Positions 36,101 to 47,058 of a stretch of 64,000 nt of DNA are shown here, one piece after another (positions within the stretch are counted from its first letter, which is position 1; every line of letters starts with the position of its first letter). Under the pieces are notes generated by a model. The model saw nothing but the letters and a program-made list of their open reading frames with translations. It was not told the origin of the DNA and did no database searches. The stretch is from Branchiostoma floridae. Lineage: Eukaryota; Chordata; Leptocardii; Amphioxiformes; Branchiostomatidae. Where the stretch lies: positions 25,535,089 to 25,599,088 of the forward strand of contig NC_049983.1 of the NCBI RefSeq assembly GCF_000003815.2. Reading direction: 5' to 3'. The translations under genes were made by a program, and so were the position numbers.

Positions 36101-38347
36101 TTTATTTTCTCTTATTTCTTAATAAAGATAAGGACTCCGAGGAGGAGTCATGCAGGGCAGGAGATTGCCGGCAAACACCTATATGACACCTCCCGGAGTG
36201 CTCATTTAAGGCCTTCGAGAAAAACTGCACTGGCTGCCGACCAGATTCTCTGCCGATCCTGGCTAAAAGTTGGGTTCCCTGGGTATCAGCCAATCAACGT
36301 TCGCAAGCTATCCATAATACCTGTTCACATCTAATATTAGCAAACATTAAATAACGATAGGACACTTGAATCTGTCGTTCTATTCCTGTGAATACACCGT
36401 GATAGAACTCTCAAACATGCCACATATGTAACTGAGAAAGAGGATGCCTATAGATATCGGTTATGCAAATAAAGACCTAATTTGAGTAACTAATGATAAA
36501 TACAATAATTCAATAGTTGTCAATGATGGGAATTTCATACTTAAAGAAATACGAAGCTAACACAAGGGGAACACTATTAGACATAAATCATGCAAATTAG
36601 GGCCACGTCAACATGACAATAGCCTTCTTTGCTAACATTTTTACATTTCGAACAATTTTTACTATTTGCTTAGAGAAGATCATCAACTAAGACGATTCGA
36701 TAAGCAGATGAGGACCTTATTTGCATGATCAATGGCAATTTCTAATGATTATTCACTACAAAAAGTTAACATCGTTTAGCGAAGGAACGAGGCCATGGAG
36801 GGAAATGATGCTTTCGCCGTTTATTAGAAAAGCTCACATTTCTAATGTTTGTCGGTGAAGGCGCTTAAAATAAATAAACAGCCATTCAATATCATACAAT
36901 ATGTATGTGTCTTACCAGGAGTTACTGTCGCACTTGACAAATCAGACAAATATCCATTTACCATTACATTTCGTGCTAAGTGATGCTTGAAATACATGTG
37001 AGATGATACCATGGTACAGGTGAAATAGGCAAGGAAACACATCACATTCTCATAAATCATTGAAAAAGCCAATCCGCATACTTTAACTTTCTCGAAGGTC
37101 TAAAAAAATATGTACCATTAAATACGTTGCCTATGAACGTGTCTACACACACAAGAAATAAACAAGTAATAAATAATACGTAATACAAGTAAATTTTACA
37201 TTTAGTTGATTTTCCTTTTTGAAATTGTTGCTTCTTATGGTTTCTTCTATTAGATTGTTGGCTCGTTTTTTAATATAACGAATTATTTCACATGTGGTAA
37301 CATTATTTGCAGCTTTTATTTTTGTGTCAATCATTCTGAAGCAGATTTGGCTATCTTTACTAGTATTTGATACTTGTCTTACATATTTACAATTTTATTC
37401 ATTTCCTTTCCTTCTTTTATGCATTCATTCATTCATTCATTTATTTTTCTTATATATGACGAATTGTACATGGTACTTAATTTGAGTTATTGAATTGTTA
37501 AAGGGTGGTCAACTTATCAGCTTTTCGAGCTGCTGTGAGGCCACACTTGCACTCATTTATTTTCAACTATTGTAATTACTTTCTTGTGCAAATTAGGCCA
37601 CGTTGATTTGATTATATGGATGAAATCCTCTTGGAACCCCCAAATTGATGTGAGCGTGCGAACAAAAAAAGGTTGTTTTTTTGCCAAAAAAAATGCATTC
37701 ATTATGAAATCTAAGTGGTCAGGAGAGTTTTCACAAATGACTGAATGCAAGAAATATGGTATAACGAACAATACATTCTTCATTTTAGTGCTTTCACACT
37801 TTTTCCTTAATCTTAAAACAGACATTGATATACGTATACCTTTTCGGATATTTTGGTGCAATCTACGGCATATATTTGCTCATATTGCAGCTGCTATGTA
37901 CGATATACTGTTTGCTTAAAAACTGGAAGATGCAGACAATTGATGCGCGCGTGGATTTAATCCATATAATCAAATCAGCATGGCCTTAGCAATAAACAAT
38001 AAACAAATAGGACTCTTTAGCTCTAGATTTGTATATAATTCAGCCTTTCATGTCATTATAAATCAATCTTACGAAATATTTATCATCTTTTTTTTTACCT
38101 TGGACATTCTGAAAAAAACAACGTCGATGTACAAAGACGTTTTTCTCAAGTAAAATGTCTCTTGTGTTAACATTGGAATCTTGGCAAAGTTGTAAAATAT
38201 GTACACTTTCCCGACAATAAACCTGACTTTCAAAGATACTAGATATCTTTCAATCTACTTTGACAATTTCTTATATTTACAAAAAAGTATTGGCAAAGTT
38301 GTACACTTTCCGGACAACAAAGCTGACGTCTACAGATACTAGGTATC
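36101..38347 (-). other. 3' flank of E with dispersed repeat
   Basis: Mirror of 10109-12410. Holds the GGGAACC/CACTCCGG repeat to about 36300, AT-rich shared flank, the 80-bp repeat at about 37600-37690, and two degenerate 100-bp units next to the gene. No gene. Confidence 0.55.
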
Positions 38348-38353
38348 TTTATT
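38348..38353 (-). terminator. Poly(A) signal AATAAA of gene E
   Basis: AATAAA on the minus strand 13 bases past the final TAA, same context as in B and G. Confidence 0.55.
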
Positions 38354-38365
38354 TTTCAAGGAAAA

Positions 38366-41300
38366 TTAAGGAACATCATCTGCTGGTCTCCCATCGTCAT
38401 TTCCATAGATGACATGAGCATCTGCAGAATTTGCCTGTTTACTGCTATCATTGTAAATAACTGATGAGGCTTCAATCGCTGCTTCGTCCTTGTCATTCTC
38501 ATATATGAATTGAGAAGAAGCATATGCTACTGCCTCAGCCTCATTACCAGACTCATGGTTAACCAGAGAAGGGGTAGATACTACCGTATCATTACCTTCA
38601 TTATCATTTCCGTAGATGATATGAGAAACAGCAGATTCACACTGTTTAGAGTTATTTTTGTAGATCGCTGGCGAGACAGTAGTCATTGCTTCATCACTGT
38701 CCTTTCCATAGATAAACTTACATGGAATACTTATACCTGTCTCAGCCTCACCAGCAACCACACGGTTAAACTCGTGAGTAGGAACTACCTCCTCACAGTC
38801 ACACTGATTGAGGGCCTGAGAGGTTTCAGCTACTGTTTTCTCAAAATCATTATCATACACGTGCATCTTCAAGATCATGTTCAGTCTGCTCGTCATTATT
38901 TTCATACGTAAACGACTTGTGAACCATCACTGCGTGGAGGGTACAATCTGACTTAGTTTGATTTCCTGCTTTTGGACATTCATGTCCTTTAGAGGGAGAA
39001 CCTGCTACCTTGTAAGCTTGTACGATTGTGCCTGTGTGTTCCTCATTCTCATATATGTTAGGTTGTTCGAGTGTACATGCCTCTTCGCTATTCTCATATT
39101 CGTTAGATTGTTCGTTTGAACCTTCTGGGCAGTGGGTGTTGCCAGGGGTTGGCGATCTACCCGTCTGCTCCTTTGAGCTATCTTTGTCACTTGTTGCGAT
39201 TGTGTTCATACTGTCAAAAATGGCAGCAGATACAGAACCCAAAGGGGGCTTTTGAGCCCTACGCAGAAACATGATTATAACAACGCCAAATATAATCAGA
39301 ATTGCAGCAAGTGTACCGAAAGCAACTAACAGGTAGAGAACCACCGGGCCAGCATTGCTTTCTGTCTGGCCAGGCGGAGAGGATGCAGACGAAGAAGTTT
39401 CGGGTGTAACTGAAGATGGGCCTTTGTCTTTGATAACAACAGTTACTGTGGCAGATGAGGATCCATTTGGTCGCACGGCAATGTAGCTGTACAGACCAGC
39501 ATCTGTCACAGTAACATCTGTTATGGTAATGGTAGAAGTTGTACCATTCACCTCTACAGTTACTCTCCCATTTGACTCATCAACGCTTGTGTTGAGTCCA
39601 GATGGGAGAATGACCGTAATGTTTGATGATGGTACTCCTCCACAGGCTAGACGGAGAGTGACCCCCCAAACCAACGTGTTATTCTTGATCCCCCTAAACC
39701 TCAAAGTGAGTGGGTCTTCAGACAATACTGGGTTCATGGCAACAGATCTGTCTGCACTACCCAGTTGAGAAGTTGTTGATGTGTCTGACGGTAATTTACC
39801 ATCAGCAAAGAATGTGGAAGGTGCTGAGCCAACAGGACTTTTTGGGGCAATTGCTGAGCCTGTGACTACGGGGCTGGTTTTACCGCCAAGTGCTGATTCA
39901 GAGGTTTTTGATATCACTGATGTTGATATGTCTGACGGTAATTTACCATCAGCAGAGAGTGTGGAAGGTGCGGGGCCTGTAGGACTTGTTGAGACAAGTG
40001 TTGAGGCTGTAGCTACGGAGCTGTATGTACCGCCAAGTGCAGATACAGACGCTTTTGGTATCACCGATGTTGGATTTGTAATCTCAACAAACAGTGTCGC
40101 AACTGAAGAGGCCACATGATTTGCTGCAATGCAAACGTATGAACCAGAATCCTTTTAGTAAGATCCCTTACGATGATGCTACCATTCTTATTAACAGTAA
40201 CTCTTCCATCTGACCCAGCAGTTGCGTTTCGGCCAGATGGAAGACTGACTGTAATGTCTGGTTCAGGAATCCCTGAAGCTTTACAGATTAAATGCAGTAC
40301 CATTACACGCAGCAGTCTGACATCTTTGCCTCTTTGAAAACTCACGATTTTTGGTTTTTCACAGATCAATTTTCTGAGCTCTATATCTTGGAGCTTTTGC
40401 TTTCGGAACTTACCAGGTTCCTTACAAATGATTTTGCTTACAAACAAATGAGACCTGAACGGAATCATCCTACAGTCACACTGCCAGGGGTTGCCACTCA
40501 TAATTAATGTAGCAAGTCTGGGTAGGTTTTGGAATGTGCCTGGTTGAATGGTCGTCATTTGATTAGAATTCAGGTGTAAGAATTCTAGCCTTGGGAGATT
40601 GAAAAAAGTGCCAGGTTGAATCTCAGTTATATGGTTGGAGTTTAGCTCTAACCGTTGGAGCTGGTGGAGCTGTGAGAATGCATCCAGACTAATTTTAGTT
40701 ATCTGGTTATACCCTATATCTAACTCGTGGAGCTGTGGTAATTTTGAGAATGTACCGGGTTGAATGCCAGTTATTTGGTTGTACTTAATTTTCAATTCTC
40801 GCAGCGTGGGTATCTTTGAGAACATATCAGAATCAATGTTAGTTATCCTATTCGAGTTTAGGGTCAATGCTCGCAGCTGCGGTAGATTAGAAAATGTATC
40901 AGGATGGATTTTAGTTAAGTTATTGCGACTTAAGTACAATCGTTCAAGCTTGGGTAGGTTTGAGAATACGCCAGGCTGAATGTTGGCCAGGTCGTTTTCT
41001 GCTAGAGTCAAAAATTCAAGACTGGGTAAATTTGAGAATGCTCCAGCTGCAATGTTATATATATGGTTGCAGCGCATGTACAATTGTTTCAGCTTAGGTA
41101 TATTTGAGAATGTACCGGGCTGAATGCTTGTTAGTTGGTTGTAATTAAGGTGTAAACGTTCCAGGTGAACAAACTTTGAAAATGCCCCAGGCTGCACAAT
41201 AGATATCTGATTTCTGAATATCATTAGTTTTGTTAAACCCTTGTACCTGGAGAGGTCAGAGGAGTATATGCTTGTGATGGCATTGCGCGCTAATTTAAGG

Positions 41301-41458
41301 GTAGTTATACTTGTAGGTAGATCCTGAGGAACACTGCTTAGGCCTCTGGCGCTGCAGTCACAGTATGTTGAACAGCTGCTGCTACAGGGCGTGGTTGGTC
41401 CAGTTTTCTTCAGGATGATCAGCAAAAGAAGCAGCAGTTTCTTTACCGTGTGAGACAT
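38366..41458 (-). pseudogene. LRRIG-E: LRR-Ig-Ig receptor gene with two frame breaks
   Basis: Mirror partner of B in position, but its leader (MSHTVKKLLLLLLIILK) groups it with G. Frame 1 (40061-41458) gives signal peptide, four-Cys LRRNT, 11 LRRs, LRRCT and most of Ig1. A run of five A in G is four A here (40153-40156), which shifts the frame inside Ig1. Frame 2 (to 38853) encodes the linker with two repeat units, Ig2 (second Cys to Tyr), transmembrane helix and proximal tail. A five-base loss near 38865, against GATGACAAGCACG in B, shifts it again; the last part (38366-38905) holds the 16-residue tyrosine array. As read, it would yield only a soluble LRR protein. The acceptor TTTCAG/GTAAA is kept. 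Confidence 0.85.
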
Positions 41459-43252
41459 TTTACCTGAAAGGAAAGAGAATCATTGTGCACTGTGATAAAT
41501 AGTTGTTGTTACAACCACCACTCGTTTCAATTTCCCTCAAAATGATAAAAAATAAGCATTCATTTGTTTAGCTTCTTGTACATTTCCTTTCTGAGAAAAA
41601 AAAGAAGAAGATACAACATGTTAAGTAATGTTCGACTGAAACCACATTTTGCTTCCTGCAAGAAAAGATGTATGCACATGATGGCCATCTTTAACTATCT
41701 AAAACACTTGTCATTCAATACTACAATAAAAATTATGGCATGCACAAAAGACCATTATTTTTGGCATTCATTTATGTTCTACCTATCATGGAATAGAAAT
41801 GTTACACGTAGGTAAGTCTCATTATGGAACATCCAGGAAAAATAGAATTTGCATAATAAATTGTCTTCGCAAAAGTAGGCTGTCAATTTCCTACTTCCTG
41901 CAATCACATCCTATCACTTACATATACTGTTACACAACTCACATGCTTTTGATCGCTTTTAGCTTTGCTGTTAGTGCCTGGCACTCCAACCATACTAGCA
42001 AAACAAGAGTCAGTAGGCCACAATCCTCCGTAAAGTAATTAAGGTGTTTTATACCCTCTTTGACTACCGACATTTTTGGACATAGCGTCTTTCTTCTCTG
42101 TCACCACCAGATGAAGAATATGTCTTTACTTTCACCATGCATCAACCTATTTGTATTTTGTAGTCGGTGGTACGAAAGTGGCTGTACTTTTGAAACATCT
42201 GTATATATGTATGGCCATGTTGATTTGATTATATGGATGGCATCCGCACCCGTATCAACTAAGCAGCGGCAAAATGAGCAAAAATAAGCCGTAGATTTAA
42301 AAGCAAAATATATGGGAAAAACATATTAAGCTAATGTAATAAAATCACAACGCGAAATTTAAGGTCAAAGACGATGTGAAAGAACAAAATGAAGAATCTT
42401 TTGTTCGGTATTCCATAGTCTGTGTGATCAGTCACCAACTTCTAAAACCTACTGACCAATTAGATTTCATGATGACAGGAACTTTTGGGGGGTTAAACCT
42501 TTTTTATTCGCACGCTCGCATCAGTTATTGGGTTCCCAGAAGATGCCCTTCCTATAATCAAATCAACGCGGCCAATGGTTTTGCCTCACAGTGCATAGGG
42601 GGAGGGGCCATTCAAGATTTCAAAGAAAACAACAGTCGTTATAAATTGCATTCGGTTGGCAATAAAAAAGTAATCAGTAGCTGTTCTAATGTTGAAAGCA
42701 GGTGTCGGCTTGACCAAACATGTGCCGAATCATTGGTAGACTAATCCGCCTTCGGGAAATCTTTATACAGTAGATTTTGTTTTTGACACGTCATCCATCT
42801 CTGTATAACTCTGAGTAAGATAGTAGACAAATGGAAACTTGGACCTATGAATGGACCTATGAAAGTACGGATTTTTAGCCTCGTATGTAGTGTACATTGT
42901 GTCGCTTGCCAGTAGTGTTCTCTCAAGTGGCTGTTTTGACACAAACATTGGAATATTCGGACACCGCTTATCCAGACATCTTCAAATAAAACATCTAGGA
43001 CATTCTCCACAACCTTATGCCACCGCATTATTCACCATATTTACACTCTAGCCATGCGTTCACTAATATACACTCATCCTAGCTATCCATGTCCAAAACA
43101 CAAAGAGAACAAGTTGAGTAGACCCCGCCGAAATAATACTTATCGTTTTATGTCGTTATGTTAGTAGCTGTTGTCGGCCTGTTCAGTGTATCTTTTTTAA
43201 CCATACAAAGTTGTAAGTTACGTGTAAAAGTAGACCAATTATAACCAAAAGT
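41459..43252 (-). other. 5' flank of E
   Basis: Close inverted match to the flank of G (53420-55230), and a looser match to the flanks of B and H. It has the 80-bp repeat at about 42500-42570, a TATA-like site at 42761 and an upstream module with GGAATATTCGGACACCGC. No gene. Confidence 0.55.
42761..42767 (-). promoter_or_regulatory. TATA-like box upstream of gene E
   Basis: TATAAAG on the minus strand, 1.31 kb before the start of E, same context as in A, C, D and G. Confidence 0.3.
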
Positions 43253-43423
43253 CACACCACCAACCCGGTTCTTCGGTAGATATTTCTGGACAAGTCAGCA
43301 GTTGTTGTTGGAAGGAAAATCAGACCGTCTGACTCGAGCTCCTCACCGCGGGTGTGTGGCCACACCTGGTCCGCCTCATTAGTGTCTGGGTTCTGAGCTG
43401 ACGTCATTTGGAGCATGCGCAGT
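43253..43423 (-). promoter_or_regulatory. CRE promoter module, copy 5 (E side)
   Basis: TGCGCATGC, CRE at 43399-43406, GGCGGACC in place of the GC box, TCAGACGGTCTGA. Its upstream edge is cut at CACACTGCGC. Mirror partner of copy 9. Confidence 0.5.
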
Positions 43424-43929
43424 GTGCCGAACCATTGGTAGACTAATCTGCCTTCGTGAAATCTTTATACAGTAGATTTTGTTTTTGACACGTCATCTAT
43501 CTCTGTATAACCCTGAGTAAGATAGTAGACAAATGGAAACTTGGACCTATGATTGGACCTATGAAAGTACGGCTGTTCAGCCTCTCATGGATTGTACATT
43601 GTGTGGCTTCCCATTCTTATTCTCGCAAACATTGGAAAATAAGAACACCATGCCTATCCAGACATTTTCAAGGCAGCTAGGAATTTCTCCATACCCTTCT
43701 GGCATCGCATAGCACCCACTATATCCACTCGTTCTCTAAGACACCCTCAACCCATCAATGTCCTAAACACGAAGAAAACAAAAATGTAGTAACACAAAAA
43801 AATACTTATCGTTATGTTGGTAGCTGTTGTTGACCGGCTCAATGTTAGCCCTATCGTTACAGATGTTTTCTTAACCATACAACGTTGCAGTTACGTGTAC
43901 TATAAGTAGTCCAATTAGAACCAAAAGTC

Positions 43930-44123
43930 ACACCAACCCGTTTCTCCGGTAGGTTTGTCCTGGACAGGTCAGCAGATTTTGTTGGATGGAAAATCAGACC
44001 GTCTGACTCGAGCTCCTCACCGTGGGTGCGGTCAGACTCGCCTGGCCCGCCTCATTAGCGTCTGGGTTCTGAGCTGACGTCACTTGGAGCGTGCGCAGTG
44101 TGCGGTTTGCGACGTGACAAATT
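43930..44123 (-). promoter_or_regulatory. CRE promoter module, copy 6
   Basis: NRF1-like TGCGCACGC, CRE at 44075-44082, GC box GGCGGGCC, TCAGACGGTCTGA, GGGTTGGTGT, then ATTGGACTACTTATAG. Mirror partner of copy 8. Confidence 0.55.
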
Positions 44124-47003
44124 CAGTTCGTCTTGAAAAGAAAACAACAAAAACACTCTGTGGGTTGATTGGTTCGCTCTAATAGAATTTAGTTTGGGTA
44201 GAATGGATAATCAACTGATGTATATTGCAGCTCATGTAAAAGCTCGAAAAACGTTCACTCATTTAGTTAATAATCCTGGAACTCTCTTTGATTTTGGAAG
44301 GGGCAAAATAAATACTTTTTGGAAACAAGTGCTCTTAAAACAGCTACAAAATTCGGCGGTCTACACCGTTCTGCCCAAAGGGGTAAGCATTCTATTTTAG
44401 AGCCTAACACTACCAAAAGATTGAATTTTTGAATTCAACTTTTATTCATCTACTTTTCATATAAGATTCATGATGTCTTTATAAAGCAGCTAAAAAGCCA
44501 TCAATAGCTGTTCTAACGTTGGAGAGGGGCGTCGGTTTGATGGAACAGGTGATAAGCACTCCGGAGAGGTGTCATGCATGGTAGGAGTTTGCCGGAGTGC
44601 TTATGTAAGGTCCTCGGGAAGAACTGCCTTGACTGCCGAACAGCTTGTCTGCCGGCCCTGGCTGAACATCCGGTTCCCAGGGTATCAACCCATCAAAAAA
44701 ATGATCAATGTTCTCAAGCCATCCATGATACCAGTTCAAATCTAGTATTAGCGGATAAAGATCGGACACTTGATTTCAGTCGTTCTATTCCGTCAATACT
44801 TTATTCGACACATCGCGTTACATGTCATTGGACAGCTTGATTATTCAATACTGTTTACAATGACATACCGTATGACGCACTCGCAATGGTCAGCTCGGGC
44901 GTTCTACCTTTGAATGTAAAGTGAAACAAATTAAGAAGAAGAAGAACTCGCAATGGTCTGGTTTATCATCTTTGAATGTAAGATCACGACAAATATGATA
45001 TCATTGTAAAAGATAATAAGTTTTCAATGATACAAATACTATACATTGATACGATATGATTGATAAGATTCATGTTTCCCATCTTTTTGTGCATTCGCAG
45101 GCATATGAAGTAACTCGAATCAAGTACACCATACTTCCTCGCTTATGTTATGCTCTAGTAAGCGAAGAAGGGTATATTTGCGTGTGCTTTGTGTGTTGTG
45201 TACGCATGCGCATGTGTTTGAACAGCATAACTCGACAAGCTTTTTGATATCTGGTAGGTAGGTAGGGGTCAGGAGAATGAAGTTCAAGTTCGATTGTGGT
45301 CACTCGCTGATTTCTAAGGTACTGCAGCTAAACTTCCACCTTTGATATCTCGTCTTCTGGACATGCTGCTGTCGGGATTTTTGAGTGGTAGAAGGCTCTT
45401 GGGGCAGAGGGTATTGCTATGAGTTTGAGACACGTAGCGTCCTTTTTTACGTTTAGTGGAGAATAACGCAAGAACGTGTTGACAGATGGTGATGATTTTG
45501 TTAGGTAGATAGTTTAGATGATGATGAAAATAGTAATATAAGTATAATGCAAATTAACAGCTAATTTTCATTATTAATGAGGAAAGTTTAATCCTCTGCA
45601 TTCCATGATAGGACTCTTAAACTAAACTTGCCACATATTTAACTGAGATATCGATTATGCCAATAAAGACTTCATCTGCATAATTAATGAGAAAATGCTA
45701 TAATTACATAGTAATTTCATGCCCACTAGAAATTCATCAGTTCCGGTTGAGAGATCATAGGATATTAAAGTTTAAGAAAATGTGTACTATTAAGTAAATT
45801 GCACACAAGCGTGTCTAAACATGTTTTATTTCATTTATAAGAAATAAACAAGCAATAAATAATACAAGCAAACTCCACATTACATTAATTTCGCGTCATT
45901 CGTGTTTTTTAAAATTGATACTCCTTATGGTGGTTCTCTTTGTTAGATTGTTAACTTGTCATAAATAGGAAAAATCTTTATTGCACCGCAATTGTACAGG
46001 TATGGCAACAACTATTACAAAGACTACAAAATAGAGGTATAGAATAAAGCTTAACATCCTAGTTAATACAACAATAAGTGCTGACATAATTCTTTGGTAG
46101 AGTGTTACAACGGAGTAGGCTTATCAGTACTTTCTGTATTCTTTGTAATAATAAAGAAGCCCTTTATATATTTGCATATTTTTGCATTATGGGAGTTGTG
46201 ACATCTAAAGATATATAAAAGTCTGTCTGTAGCATCGTGTGTCTTAAAATCTAATGTACATGATTCGAAAAATGTGAATAAATCATAACGTAAAATAGCG
46301 CATCTAGAACATCACATTATGAAGTGAAATTCATCTTCAACATGCTTTGGACAGAATGGACGGAACCTTTGGTTATATAATGAATTTATCCCATGTTTTT
46401 TTGTAACGTTGCTTCTGCTATGTAACTTTTGTGCATTTTGTCTGTCTTCAGTTAAATCAGGATAATTATGCTTATATTAGTTCATATTTTTCTTACATGT
46501 TTATGTTTCTAATTCAATACGTATTTCTAAATGATACTTAATTGGATTTATTGTTGGATTGGCCATCCTTGCACCACTGTTCTATTATGATTTATTTTTG
46601 TTATTGATTGTATTTACTTTCTTGTGTAAATAGCCAAACAAATAAATAAGCCTCTTTCGCTCTAGTAAGTAAGTAAGTAAGTTGACCTACGGGTTTATAC
46701 CTCACCGTCAGTGTTATACCACCCCTTGCGGGGTGACATACCCTTTCTTTGGCTGATACAAGAAGGGATGCTTACATAATTCAGCCTATAATGTCATCAT
46801 TGATCAATCTTACATAGAAACTTAAAACATTGTTGTTACGATGGAGCTTTTGAAGATCTAAGTACAAAGATGTTTTGTAAAGTTTCCTATATTTACATAA
46901 AAGTGTTCGCAAAGTTCTAAAAGAAATGTCCACTTTTCGGACAACAAAGCTGACTTAGTCCAAGGAGTATTTAACCTCCTTGCTTCTACAGACACTAGAA
47001 ATC
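44124..47003 (-). other. Region between E upstream flank and the 3' end of F
   Basis: No gene. Contains a repeat with a perfect hairpin (44552-44604), unmatched sequence around 44850-45400 with no recognisable feature, then the 3' flank module shared with C (45450-46760) and the 100-bp 3' flank units (46870-47003). Confidence 0.5.
44552..44604. repeat. Perfect 13-bp inverted repeat
   Basis: ATAAGCACTCCGG at 44552-44564 and CCGGAGTGCTTAT at 44592-44604, with a 27-base loop. Related repeats at 12290 and 36190 keep only part of it. Confidence 0.75.
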
Positions 47004-47009
47004 TTTATT
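47004..47009 (-). terminator. Poly(A) signal AATAAA of gene F
   Basis: On the minus strand the sequence reads TGTCAAAAATAAAGATTT. In the ancestral frame the TAA stop is part of the AATAAA itself. F now stops earlier. Confidence 0.5.
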
Positions 47010-47058
47010 TTTGACAGCCAAACCGACGATCATCATTTGCTGCTCTCCGATCGTCATT

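Larger units (their letters stand above)
24390..41458 (-). repeat. Right arm of the large inverted repeat
   Basis: Reverse-complement partner of 7120-22980, holding D and E. It is longer mainly because of the 2.4-kb insertion at 32925. Confidence 0.8.

Noticed and set aside
7120-41458. Palindrome as a false duplication of two haplotypes
   Set aside because: Not excluded, but the arms differ by several clean insertions, different LRR numbers and different subgroup membership of B and E, more than simple allele duplication in inverted order would give. Long reads should decide.
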